Position numbers and translations under genes: made by a program. A stretch of DNA of 64,000 nucleotides from Cutaneotrichosporon cavernicola (Eukaryota; Basidiomycota; Tremellomycetes; Trichosporonales; Trichosporonaceae), in NCBI RefSeq assembly GCF_030864355.1, contig NC_083396.1, forward strand, positions 248,001 to 312,000, read 5' to 3'. The first letter of the stretch is position 1. The number at the start of each line of letters is the position of its first letter. Under the pieces are notes generated by a model that was not told where the DNA came from, did no database searches, and was given only the letters and a program-made list of their open reading frames with translations. Positions 12,660-22,648 of this stretch are shown here, piece by piece.

Positions 12660-13380
12660 CTATTGCCGCATGCTGTCGAGCAGTTCCATACTGCTCACCG
12701 AGTTGCCACGGATGACCTGGTGTCAGCTGGTCAAGGGGTTGAGGTTAAGGAAAAGAGTCGCGTCGAAGGCACGGGAGGGGGAGTCAGTCACGCTGGTGAA
12801 CGAGGAGTGCAAGTGTACCTGTCTTCACCAGCCCTCATCTGCACTCCGAGATGGGATTTCGCCGCCTCTGACGCCCCGTTGGTTCTCCAGAATCCTTCTC
12901 AACCTCCGTCCCACTCTTGCACTGTCGTCCGCCACCTTTTTCTCTTCCTCGTCATCTATCCCTCTTTATCCGTCTCCTCTCTCCTCCGTCCCTCTACGCT
13001 CTCATCTCCAGTACCCCACTTCTCACCACGGACTCTGGAACCCCCCGTCGAAGCCTCTAGTAATCCCACCCACACTCACCCCACCCCCACACAGCTCACC
13101 CCACCCCCACCCCACACAACTCACCACCATCCCAGCATTCTTGCGCTGGCCGCCCCCAAGCTCCTCATACGCCTGGTCAAGGACGAGGTTGAGGAAGATG
13201 TCGAAACCGCGCAGGATGCCCGACACGGCCCGCCCACCCTGCAGGTGGATGTACAGGCGGCGGTCCATGAATTCTGTGGTCAGCGCGGGTGTAATAGGCG
13301 ACGGGTGTGCGTCATGGCATGGCCTAATCTCTGCCACCAGTCGACATACTCTTAAGCTCGGGCTGGGCAGGACGCGACAT
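12660..13380 (-). CDS. SMX2: Small nuclear ribonucleoprotein SmG
   Basis: Exons 13380-13350, 13273-13125 and 12716-12660 join to 78 aa, the family's normal size. The first splice rebuilds PELKKFMDRRL and the second NAGMVVIRGNS, both landmark SmG segments; Sm1 motif residues GGRAVSGILRGFD are intact. SmG is one of seven subunits of the Sm ring that binds the U-rich site of U1, U2, U4 and U5 snRNAs in the nucleus. The PELKK start separates it from LSm7. The introns are 76 and 408 nt; the long one fills over half of the gene and is C/T-rich on the + strand. Confidence 0.9.
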
Positions 13381-13721
13381 TGTTCAGACTCGATTATCTG
13401 GTTGGCGCGTGTTTTAGGGTGCGTCTCAGAGGGCGCAAGTGATGGCCGTAAGTGATGGATGAGTGGTGTTGTTGTCAATTATCCATCAAGGTGGAGGATG
13501 GATGGAAGAGTCTGAGCTCGGCGTTTGCCACGTGTTGTACCGTGGCACTCGCCACCCAACCCTGTTAACCCCACAGTTGACCCCACCCTCCAGCACAACT
13601 TGACATATCAACAATAGATATAACGACTTATCACTCTCATCACGACCGCAACCCGTCTCCCTCACGCACTGCACTCGTGGCCGGAACCACCTCCACTTCG
13701 GCAGCCCCCACCCCACCACCC
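13381..13721. promoter_or_regulatory. Head-to-head promoter of SmG and Sed5
   Basis: 341 bp between two divergent start codons with no coding signal of its own. A CACGTG lies near 13530 and AT-rich sequence at 13600-13635. Confidence 0.5.
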
Positions 13722-15074
13722 ATGTCCCCCCGCGACCGTACCGCCGAGTTCCACTCGGCTCTCTCGAGTATCCGCGCACGCACAGCCGTGCCAGCCAAGC
13801 GCGATGCGGTAAAGGCACCCCTCCTGCCGCAGGGAGCTAGTGCGAGCAAGTCGGAATTCGGGCGACTGGCAGGCAACATCGCAAAGGACATTAATGCGAC
13901 GACGCTCAAGTTGCAGAAACTAGCGCAGTGTGAGTCGGGTCAGATCTAGCTGCAGCTCTATATATCTGCAGGCTCACTATCACCCACCAGTTCTCGCGTC
14001 CCTCGAACAACTCACTATCACCCACCAGTTTTCGCGTCCCTCGAACAAGCTGACACCAGTGGCCAAGCGCAAAACGCTCTTCGACGACCGGCCCATCGAA
14101 ATCTCGGAACTGACCTACATCATCCGACAGGACATTGCGTCGCTCAACACGCAAATTGCCAGTTTGCAAGCCTATGTCCGCGCACAGAAGGGCGGCAAGG
14201 GCAAGCAGCAGGTCGAGGAGCACAATTCCAACGTCGTCATGATGCTCCAGTCGCGTCTGGCGAATATGGGCCTGGGCTTCAAGGACGTGCTTGAACTGCG
14301 TACGCAGAATATGAAGGCGAGCAAAGACCGGACAGAGCAGTTTATGCACACGGCGAGTAATGCGGCTGTGCTGCCGCCGGCGAAGGGTGAGTGTTGTTTG
14401 AGCCGAGGGCGGCGAGGCACCTGCTCCTGCAGCTGCGGCATCACGCATGGGCTGACAACAGACTCTCTCCTCTTCTCGGGGAGCAGCACCCCAGGAGGAG
14501 CCGAAGACAGGAAGGGCAAGTCCCGAGCACCGCCAGACTCGGGCAACGACTTTCTCGCGCTCAACATCGACGGACCACAGGGCGGCGACTATATGCAGAC
14601 ACAGCTGGTGGAACAGCAGGTGGGTTTGCTCGGCGTCAAGGGCGCCAAGCACGGTGTACGAGACGCCTTGAGGCAGCTCATTTGTTGACGGCAGGACAAT
14701 TATATCCAGTCCCGCTCGACTGCCATCGAGAGCATCGAGAGCACAATCGCCGAGCTGGGCCAGATCTTCTCGCAGCTTGCCAACATGGTCGCAGAGCAAC
14801 GCGAAACAGTACAGCGCATCGACGCAGACGTCACAGACATTTCCGCAAACGTGTCGGGCGCACAGCGCGAACTGCTCAAGTACTATGCGAGCATCAGCAG
14901 TAATCGCTGGCTCATGCTCAAGATCTTCGGCGTGTTGATCATCTTCGTAAGTGTCGAGTGCGAGCCAGTGCACGCGGCTTTTTGAGCCGCTGCGCCTCCG
15001 GCCAGGTCGTCGGACTGCCAACAAGCTCCAACACACACTAACCCCAGTTCCTCGTCTTCATCCTGGTCTCATAG
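13722..15074 (+). CDS. SED5: Syntaxin-5-like t-SNARE of the Golgi
   Basis: Exons 13722-13929, 14060-14386, 14462-14619, 14695-14946 and 15048-15074 give 323 aa. Features in order: a short N-terminal peptide (MSPRDRTAEFHSAL), the Habc region with the syntaxin-5 signature AKRKTLFDDRPIEISELT, a Ser/Gly-rich linker, the SNARE helix with zero-layer Gln in IFSQLANM, and a C-terminal anchor. The family drives ER-to-Golgi and intra-Golgi fusion with Bos1, Bet1 and Sec22 or Ykt6. The start is the ATG at 13722. The last exon encodes only eight residues of the anchor. The first intron contains a 38-bp tandem duplication. Confidence 0.93.
13973..14048 (+). repeat. 38-bp tandem duplication inside SED5 intron 1
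   Basis: Copies at 13973-14010 and 14011-14048 differ at one base. Each contains CACCCACCAG, a usable acceptor, yet only the true acceptor at 14058-14059 rebuilds the conserved AKRKTLFDD segment. Confidence 0.9.
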
Positions 15075-15108
15075 TGTACAACATAGACATGCATGGTGTA
15101 TCCTCCAT

Positions 15109-16771
15109 CTATTCGGCGGGCATCATGCGAGCCTCGCGCGCGAGGCGCTCCTCCTCAAACCTCGCCTTCTCAGCAATCTCGCGGGCCTGCGCCTCGTCGT
15201 ACCGCCGCGCCCAGTCAGCGTTGGCGAGCGACGTGTTCGAGGGCTTTTCCGCCTCCTCGGCTGCCTCCTTGGCCTTCTCCTTGGCAATACGCTCCTTCTC
15301 CGCCTTCTCGGCCTTCTCCCTGGCCTCCCGCTCCACCTTCTCCTTAGCCTCCTTGGCCTCCTTCTCAGCCTTCTCCTTAGCCGCGGCCTCGGCGCGCACC
15401 TTAGCCTCAGCCTCGGCCCTGGCACGCTCCTTGGCCTCGACCTCGAGCCGCTTCTTCTCATCGATAACAAGCGCCTCGAGCTCGGCAGCAAGCTCGTCGT
15501 CATCCACATCCGGCGCGACCGCAACGCCGGCCAGACGCACAGCGTCGTCGATCTCGCGCTGGTCGGCCAATGCATCCGCCAGCGCGTCCGTAGTAGCCGC
15601 AATACGCTCCGGCGAGAGACGGGGATCAGAGAGCGCAGATGCCAGCGCGGCCGTAGACGCCTCGTAAACTGAAATCATCTGGAGTCAGCGTCTTTCAGAC
15701 TTGCAGAATCCAATAAACTGAATTGTCAGGCGTCGACTCACCTCGGCATCATCCTTGGCCTGGTTCAGCGCCCTTCTCACAGAACGTAACTGCTCCCCAG
15801 CCGCTACCCGCTTCGCAACAACGTCGTCCAACCCCTTCCGACTGCGGAGGTACGCCGCCGCCGCACTCCGCTGCCCCGACGCAACCTTAGCCCGCGCTTT
15901 GACAGTACACGTTTCCGCCTCCTTCTCAGCGGCGACAACTTGGCTCTCAACTCGCTCAAGCGCGTCCGAGACGGCGACCGCGCCGCGGTCCGCCTCCGAA
16001 ACCTGACCAGTGCCAATCTTGATAATCTGGGTCAGCAACACCAAAGTCAAGAGACCTACGTCGCCATCAACCACGATCCGGCGCGCATCGCGTTCCAGCC
16101 ACCGCAGGAGGATATTCATATCGGCCGTCGACAAGGGAGTGGACATGATATCCTTGAACTCGAGAGTGAACGAGGCGCGCGAGAACACGCTGTCCGTATA
16201 ATTCAGGGGCGGGTTAGCCGTGATATGTGCTATCCAGGCCGCGGCCGCTGACCGGATGCTGGGAAGATGGACTAAGTCGTCGCTCGTAGCCTTCCAAAGT
16301 TGTTCTTCACTGGGGCCCGAGGAAGAGAAGGGCGACAGACGACCCAGCACGGCCCACCCCGCACCGAGGACGCCGCCAGCGACCCGAGAACCGAGGGAGG
16401 GCGCAGCGTCGATTGGCATCGTTTGCGCATCGTATCGTGCCAGCGGGAGAAGTGTTGCTGGCGTGAGGGCGTCCTGCTGTTAGCTCATTCTAAGGAACGC
16501 TCACAAGGACCCCGACTAGTCCGCGGGGACGTTGGGTGCCGTTCGCAAACTTGTCCGGTAGCTGTGAAGGGTGAAGCACTAGCGTGTCGCCAAGATACCC
16601 CGCCTTGAGGGACGCGGAAATCGCATCACCCCACCACTTGACGTTGGCTGCGTACCCGTCTGGATTGGTGTCGCGCTGCGCACGCGTGAATGAGTACAAT
16701 GCCCCAAGGCGCTCCCGTGACGGTGATAGGCCCGTGTCTGCCAAGAAGGGTGGCTGCTTGTCCTTGGACAT
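15109..16771 (-). CDS. CHM7: Chm7/CHMP7-like ESCRT-III protein
   Basis: Exons 16771-16505, 16473-15742 and 15678-15109 (introns 31 and 63 nt) give 522 aa. The N-terminal half has the winged-helix-like part of CHMP7 (VKWWGDAISASLKAGYLG; LDALTPATLLPLARYDA) and the middle a Snf7-type helical core (AETCTVKARAKVASGQRSAA, then KGLDDVVAKR). The last 100 residues are one long charged Lys/Glu/Ala helix. In other fungi Chm7 is recruited by the inner nuclear membrane protein Heh1 and starts ESCRT-III assembly during nuclear-pore surveillance and envelope sealing. The extended charged tail is longer than I expect. Assignment rests on domain order; another Snf7-family member is the alternative. Confidence 0.72.
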
Positions 16772-16943
16772 TGATGATGTTGATGGAGATGAGAGATGAT
16801 GTGTCTGACGTGTTTTGATCCACCCTTGCCAGGGTTGGGTGGCGAATCGACCTTCCTTCCCTTCTGCCTCCCTTCCTGCTTTCCCCTAAACTTTCCTCCT
16901 GTCTGGCCAAAATAATGCTCGTGCATGCTATACAACCAACGCT

Positions 16944-18819
16944 CTAAGATGAAAACATACCCGGACTGCCTACGCGCCGCGGCGTCGCGCTCATGCTCGT
17001 GGGTCTAGACCGCGGCCCCGTTGAACGGCGGAACAGGCCCGAGCTCGGCGCCTTTTGCTTGGCCGCATTGGCGATGAGCTCCGAAATCATGCCGTTGTAT
17101 GTACGCGAATCGGTTCCCAGCGCATCCTTGAGCTGGAGGAGGTAGGCGAGGAGGCCGCTCGCGCTGGCCGTTGTCTGTTCGAGCTCGGCCTGGAGCGCTT
17201 GCAGCTTCGATAGGGTGAGGAGCGCGAGCTGTTCCTCCTCGAGGCCGCAGAGCTCCTCCGCCCGCGCCGTGTCGAGGACGGGACGTGGGCCGAGATCGTA
17301 CTTGTCTACATGTGAGTTGCGGGCGCTCACTGGTGCACTCGCTCCTGCGGTGGCTGGTCCGGGAGGCGGGAGCGAGTGTCGCTTCTGCGGGGCGGGGGCG
17401 GCTGACTGACTGCGCGCCGGCATGTCGGCCGTCGTGATCCGCAGTGGAGGAAGGGCGGAGAGGCGGTGCGAGTCGACCTCGTCGAGATTGACGGGGACGC
17501 CCATGGCAATGAGGTGTTCCCGGCGGACGCGGGAGCGCGTCCAGTCCAGAGGCTTGAGGATGGGTGCAGTGGTGAGTTGTGCGTAGACGTCGCGACTGGG
17601 GTCAGCGGTGAAGGGAAGGTGGGGAAAGGAGGAGAGGGAAGGTCAGATGAAGTCGTTCGCCAATCTACCCAGCAAGATACCCACCTAGATTCAGACGTTA
17701 GCACCTGCGACAACCCCCCAACAGCACGCGGCGGCTCGTCCGTAAAGTCCGAATGGTTGGGCACGAGCGGCTCCAGAACGCCCATGAGGCGCTGCAGCAG
17801 CTCGAGCCGGGGCGGGACAGGACGCAGGCTGAGCGTGGACTGGAGTCAGTTACCGACATTCATGAGCTCACCCATCGGACCTCTACTGGTGCTGGCACTG
17901 GCGCTGGCGCGGCAGGCATTGGTGCGACGTCAGCGTCCCCGAAATCCCCAAAGTCTCCGAACTCGTCGCCACCAAAGTCTGCCGGCGCTGGGTCATCAAA
18001 GTCGTCAAAGTCGTCAAAGTCATTGGCGGGTGCTGCGGCCAAGTCGTCAAAGTCATTGGCGGGTGCTGCGGCCAAGTCGTCAAAGTCATTGGCGGGTGCT
18101 GCGGCCAAGTCGTCCATGACATGTGGAGAGAAGTCGTTTGCGGGTGGGGAAAAGTCGCTCGCAAGTGCTTTGGCGGCTGGGGATGCGTTGGCGTCAAAGG
18201 CGCCAGGTGCATTGTGTGAAGAAGGCGTGTCATCCTTTGGAGAGGCAGATTGAGAGAGCGCCGCTCCAGAATCGTCGGCGGGCTTGAGCGGCGACCCGAA
18301 CGCCTCAATGGCGGAAGGCATGGGCGAGAAGAACTCGTGCTCGTCTGCGTCGGCTGCGAAGGGGTCTGGGGAGGCGGCACGCTTCGATGGAGACGTCGTG
18401 AATGGGTCCGCTGCTCGTTTGGGAGACGTCGAGGGGGAGTCGCGTGGAGAAAAGGCCTTGGAGGAGAACGGACCTGCGTACGGGTCGGTGGAGAATGGGT
18501 CAGAGGCGAATGGGTCGGAGAGGTGGTTGTCGAGCGGGATGTCGTCGAAGCCAGCGTTCTTGGGCAGAGATGAGGCGGGCTCGGATGGAGAGACGAGCTT
18601 AGATGGAGATGGTGGTATGGAGCGCCCCTCCCCCTTTGCTGGCTCTAGGCTCGAGAGGCTCACCCTCACCAGATCGGCACTGGGCGAGCCCAGATCTCCG
18701 TCCTTACTGCTGCGGACGAGGGGGGACTCACCCACTACCTCGCCCGATGGCCGGGGAGATAATGCTGTCGGCGTGCCCGATCGTGGGCTCTGGGCATCTG
18801 CCCATGGGTCGTCGTCCAT
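16944..18819 (-). CDS. Candidate clathrin/AP-1 accessory protein (Laa2/aftiphilin-like)
   Basis: Exons 18819-17872, 17839-17685 and 17595-16944 (introns 32 and 89 nt) give 584 aa. The first 300 residues are disordered and carry several DPF motifs and an acidic DFDD/DFGD stretch with two overlapping FGDF tetrapeptides that fit the consensus bound by the AP-1 gamma-ear and GGA ear domains. The conserved part follows: WTRSRVRREHLIAMGVPVNL and a helical segment LLTLSKLQALQAELEQT. This pattern suggests a vesicle-coat accessory protein acting at the trans-Golgi or endosome. The name is inferred from short motifs, not domain homology. Three perfect 33-bp repeats encode DDLAAAPANDF. The start is ATG 18819; an in-frame ATG at 18996 would add 59 residues. 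Confidence 0.6.
18010..18108 (-). repeat. Three perfect 33-bp tandem repeats in coding sequence
   Basis: Copies at 18010-18042, 18043-18075 and 18076-18108 are identical and each encodes one DDLAAAPANDF unit in the acidic adaptor-binding part of the Laa2-like protein. The identity at synonymous sites points to recent expansion. Confidence 0.95.
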
Positions 18820-19142
18820 GCTGAATGGGGAGATGTAGAATGCGCGACTGAGCGATGAGGCGGGCGAGTGTGACACGCGCCATGGTGACTGTGGAGGTTT
18901 GCCACGTGGTAATGCCGGTTGGTTCTGAAGGTGGTATGGGACGTAGGTGAATGAGCGCCGGGTTGGGGTCGGTGGCGTCGATGGCGCCGACCACATCTTG
19001 GATAGCGTTGATGAGTAGAGAGAATAAAATAGATAGACCACAGTGTTGTATGTGCGCAGAGTAGACATGGCCTGTGCAGCGCACACACCGTCAGAGACCA
19101 TCGGCTTCTCACGTTCTCATCATCGTAACAAGTGCATACAGA

Positions 19143-22100
19143 CTACATGACACTGTACCGCCCCCCAGCCGTGGGGTTGCGGTCCGCGTTCTGCAACGCA
19201 GCCACACTCGACTCGATGATGATGCGCCTCAGCTCGTCCACTGCCGTCCGGACGCGGCGCTCGTCATTACTCTCAATAAGCAAGTGGAGCTTGGGCTCCT
19301 GTCCAGGCGCGGGGTCCTGCCCTGGCGGATAGTACACGCCACGCATGGTAATACTCGCACCGCTGATCTCGGACAGCAGCAGCATCTGCTCCTTGTTCGT
19401 CGCCTTCCACCGCGCCTTTTGTGGGTAGTCGTTGATGGGAAAGACGGCATGCCAGTCGGTCGCGTCGGGGTCCTTGGTCTTGCGGCCTGTTTCTGGGGAG
19501 AGCGCGGCAGCGAGACCAGCCGCCTTCGGATGGTCGGCTTGCTTCTGTAGCCTGCTCGCGATCTTGGCCAGGTTCGCTGCGTCGATGTGCCGCCCTTCCT
19601 TGCGCGCCTGCTCGAGTGCCGCGAGTGTCTGCGCCGGCAAGCTCTTCGCATCTTGCCGTGTGCCACGCATCGCAGGGCCGGAGGGCAGCTTGTCTGGAGC
19701 CGGGCCGTTGACGACGTCGACATTGATTTCAGTGTACGTGTAGTCTGCCTCGCCCTTGAGCGAGTTCTCGGGCACGTTGCTCTTGTAATCGTTCGTCTTG
19801 GGCTTGTACGGGATCACGGCGCCCTCGCGCGACGACAGCGAGACAGCCTCCGACGTGTCGCCGTACGTGTGCTTCTCGGCGCGGTCCTTCTCTTCGCGCT
19901 TACGCTGCATTTTTTCCAGACCGTGCCCCACATATCCTGATCTGTGCGCCTTGGCCGTACCCGCCTTGAGCTTCTTCATGAACTCGTCTGCCATCTCTTT
20001 GAGGTTGTCCGGCACGAATGCCTTGGAGGCCTCGAGCGCGCGCACAAGGTCAACAGACAGCTTGTCCTGCTCTGGCGTGATAAATGTGATGCACGTGCCA
20101 GTGTTCCCCGCGCGTCCGGTACGCCCAGCGCGGTGGACATAGTCCTCCATGTGGCTCGGCGCGTCGTAGTTGATGACGAGCTTAAGCTCCTTGACATCCA
20201 AACCACGAGCCGCGACCGATGTGGCGACGATGATTGGGATATCGCCGTTCTTGAAGTTGCGGATCGCCTCCTGGCGGTCGATCTGGTCCTTCCCGCCGTG
20301 AAGCGACGAGCTGAGGTACCCGCGACTCAAAAGATCGCGGAACAGGTCGTCGGCCGCCTCCTGCCGCTCCACGAAGATGAGGACGCGGAAGTCGGGCTCG
20401 TCGGGGTACATCTGGCCCATCTCGCCGAGGATCTCGAGCAGGCGGTTGAACTTTGTGTCCTCCTCGCGCACCTCGATGCGCTGGTCAATCTCGGCCGCGA
20501 CAACACTCTTGCCACCAACTGTAATCTCGAGAGGCTTAATCAGGATGCGGCGCGCCAGCGCCTCCATCGACTTTGGGAACGTCGCGGAGAAGAGTACCTT
20601 CTGGGCGTCGGGCCGCGTGTTGTTGATCATCTTCATCACCTGCGGCTCGAAACCCATGTCGAACATGCGGTCCGCCTCGTCCATAACGAGGAACGTCGTG
20701 CGGCGGAGGTTGGTGACGCGGCCGTTGTTTGCAGTGAGGAGGTCGATCATACGGCCTGGCGTGCAGACGACAATCTCGCAGCCCTTCTTCATCGCCGCAA
20801 TGTCGTCCGAAATCGACTGCCCTCCAACAGCGCAGGTCAGCCGCAGCCCCATAACCTTGGCAAACGGCCTGGCTTCGCGGTAGATCTGCATAGCGAGCTC
20901 GCGCGTTGGCGCGAGGATGAGCCCGATCGGCCCGTCGAGGCCGCTCACCGGTCGCTGGTCCTTGACATGCCGCAGCATCGGGAGGAGGAATGCGATCGTC
21001 TTGCCCGAGCCAGTCTTGGCGACGCCGATGACATCGCGCCCGCTCATGATGGCCGGGATGGATTGCGCTTGGATCGGCGTCGGTGCCGCCCAATCCTTTT
21101 GTTGGATCACATCCAGACACCCGAGTGGAATGCCGAAGGCTCCCCACCGGCGAACGGGCTTTGGCGCATCAGTCCCCCGGATACGAATACCGTCCATCTC
21201 GAGGCGGATCAGTTCGGCCTCTTCCTCGTCCATTACAGCCGCCTCTTCGGGTACAGTGTAGAAGTTCTTCCGGAACGGCTCGTAGTCTATGTTGTCGTGG
21301 TCAGGAGTCGGCAGGTCCTTCTTGCGACTCTTGCTTGCGGCCTGCTGCAGCATCGCCTCAGCCTTGGACAGCTCCTCCTCGGCGCGGTTGCGCACAGTCT
21401 CCTCGTCCTCGCCGTCGCTCTCGTCCATCCCAACATTCCCCGACCGCTTGGCGTCAGACACGTTGACAGTCTTCACCTGTTGGTCGTTATCGCGCATGAA
21501 TGCGTCGAGCGGATCTTCCTCCTCCCCTTCATCAACATCCATCATGCCCCCGTCCCCATTCCCGTTCGCTTCAGGGCCCACCACGGCGTCGTTCTCGTTG
21601 TCGTCTCCCTGCGCCACAGCCATGTCCTCGTCGACAGACGCCAATCCCGCCTCGGTTCCGCTCTGCACCTCGGCATTAAAGTCTGGAAGGTCGAGCTTCT
21701 CGAGCTTGCGGTCCTCGACCTCTTCGTCATCGAGAGCTGCAAAAGAGCGCTTGAGCGGTGTCGGCTTTAAGCTGGATAGCGAAGTCGCGCTAAACGACAG
21801 CCCACTCTTGGCGACCGCTGCGTTGAGCGGATTCAGCGGGGCAGACTCACGTTTTACGGGCGAGCGCCGGTCGGGCTCAGGAGTGCCGGCAGGGCTGGTG
21901 ACGTTGCTCCCCTGCGCCTTGCGCTGCCGCTTCCAAGCCTCGAGGCGCCCGCGCGCCTGCCGCTTCTTCTCCTCCTCGTCGCCAGGCCCTGGCGTGCCGG
22001 ACGCAGCCCGGCCGTTCGTGAGATGACTGTCATCGCGGCTGTCGCGCCTGTCATCGCGGTGGTCGCGGTCTCGCTCATGCTCACGGTCATCACGCCGGCG

Positions 22101-22427
22101 CTCGTCCCGGCGCTCATCTTCACGCCGCTTGTGGCGGTCGCGGTCGTGGTCGCGATCGCGCCGATCGTAATCGCGGTCCCGGTCTCGCCTATCGTCCCGG
22201 CCGTAATCGCGCCGGTGGTCACGATCACGATCACGGTCGCGCTCCTTCACGTAGCGGTCGCGGTCGTCGTACCGCCTGTCGTCGCGGCGCCTGTCATCGC
22301 GGCGATCTCTGTCGTACCTGTCGCGATCGCGGTCGTCGCGACGGCGTGGTGAGGGGCTACGATAGCTCCGGTGTGAGGAGCGGCGTGGCGGCTCAGGAGA
22401 GCGGGACCTACGAGGAGAGCGGGGCAT
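19143..22427 (-). CDS. PRP5: Pre-mRNA-splicing DEAD-box ATP-dependent RNA helicase Prp5
   Basis: One 3,285-bp exon, 1,094 aa. An N-terminal domain dominated by Arg/Asp/Glu repeats ([18 protein letters not shown]) precedes an acidic linker and a complete helicase core: AKTGSGKT (about 468-475), [17 protein letters not shown] (about 582), SAT, and HRAGRTGR (about 763-770), then a C-terminal region with a KH-like end ([11 protein letters not shown]). Prp5/DDX46 remodels U2 snRNP and proofreads branch-site pairing before the A complex. The RD-rich head resembles metazoan DDX46 more than the short S. cerevisiae protein. The start is ATG 22427. It lies head-to-head with UBR7, 221 bp apart. Confidence 0.93.
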   Translation of the reverse strand: MPRSPRRSRSPEPPRRSSHRSYRSPSPRRRDDRDRDRYDRDRRDDRRRDDRRYDDRDRYVKERDRDRDRDHRRDYGRDDRRDRDRDYDRRDRDHDRDRHKRREDERRDERRRDDREHERDRDHRDDRRDSRDDSHLTNGRAASGTPGPGDEEEKKRQARGRLEAWKRQRKAQGSNVTSPAGTPEPDRRSPVKRESAPLNPLNAAVAKSGLSFSATSLSSLKPTPLKRSFAALDDEEVEDRKLEKLDLPDFNAEVQSGTEAGLASVDEDMAVAQGDDNENDAVVGPEANGNGDGGMMDVDEGEEEDPLDAFMRDNDQQVKTVNVSDAKRSGNVGMDESDGEDEETVRNRAEEELSKAEAMLQQAASKSRKKDLPTPDHDNIDYEPFRKNFYTVPEEAAVMDEEEAELIRLEMDGIRIRGTDAPKPVRRWGAFGIPLGCLDVIQQKDWAAPTPIQAQSIPAIMSGRDVIGVAKTGSGKTIAFLLPMLRHVKDQRPVSGLDGPIGLILAPTRELAMQIYREARPFAKVMGLRLTCAVGGQSISDDIAAMKKGCEIVVCTPGRMIDLLTANNGRVTNLRRTTFLVMDEADRMFDMGFEPQVMKMINNTRPDAQKVLFSATFPKSMEALARRILIKPLEITVGGKSVVAAEIDQRIEVREEDTKFNRLLEILGEMGQMYPDEPDFRVLIFVERQEAADDLFRDLLSRGYLSSSLHGGKDQIDRQEAIRNFKNGDIPIIVATSVAARGLDVKELKLVINYDAPSHMEDYVHRAGRTGRAGNTGTCITFITPEQDKLSVDLVRALEASKAFVPDNLKEMADEFMKKLKAGTAKAHRSGYVGHGLEKMQRKREEKDRAEKHTYGDTSEAVSLSSREGAVIPYKPKTNDYKSNVPENSLKGEADYTYTEINVDVVNGPAPDKLPSGPAMRGTRQDAKSLPAQTLAALEQARKEGRHIDAANLAKIASRLQKQADHPKAAGLAAALSPETGRKTKDPDATDWHAVFPINDYPQKARWKATNKEQMLLLSEISGASITMRGVYYPPGQDPAPGQEPKLHLLIESNDERRVRTAVDELRRIIIESSVAALQNADRNPTAGGRYSVM

Positions 22428-22648
22428 GCCGCGGTGTTCTCTGGATGGAGAGTGATATTGAGTGGCGTTTGAGTCTGGGTCGCTGAAAGTGCGACTGGGT
22501 GGCGAGTGCCACAGGGGTATTGCCGCGGAAATAACCGGTGGCTGAGTGAGCCCCGCCTCCACCTACTCCACCCTTGGTCCGGCTGGACACCTGACGCGAC
22601 GCGTTCATGTTTGTGTCTCATCCATAGCTCGTCCGAGCACCACAAATA
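22428..22648. promoter_or_regulatory. Head-to-head promoter of PRP5 and the UBR7 gene
   Basis: 221 bp between divergent start codons; no coding signal. It includes C/A-rich leader on both sides and no clear TATA box. Confidence 0.5.

Noticed and set aside
12663..13355. 230- and 261-aa + strand open frames
   Set aside because: They lie over the long SmG intron and its exons; composition is low-complexity Pro/Ser/His from the C/T-rich intron.
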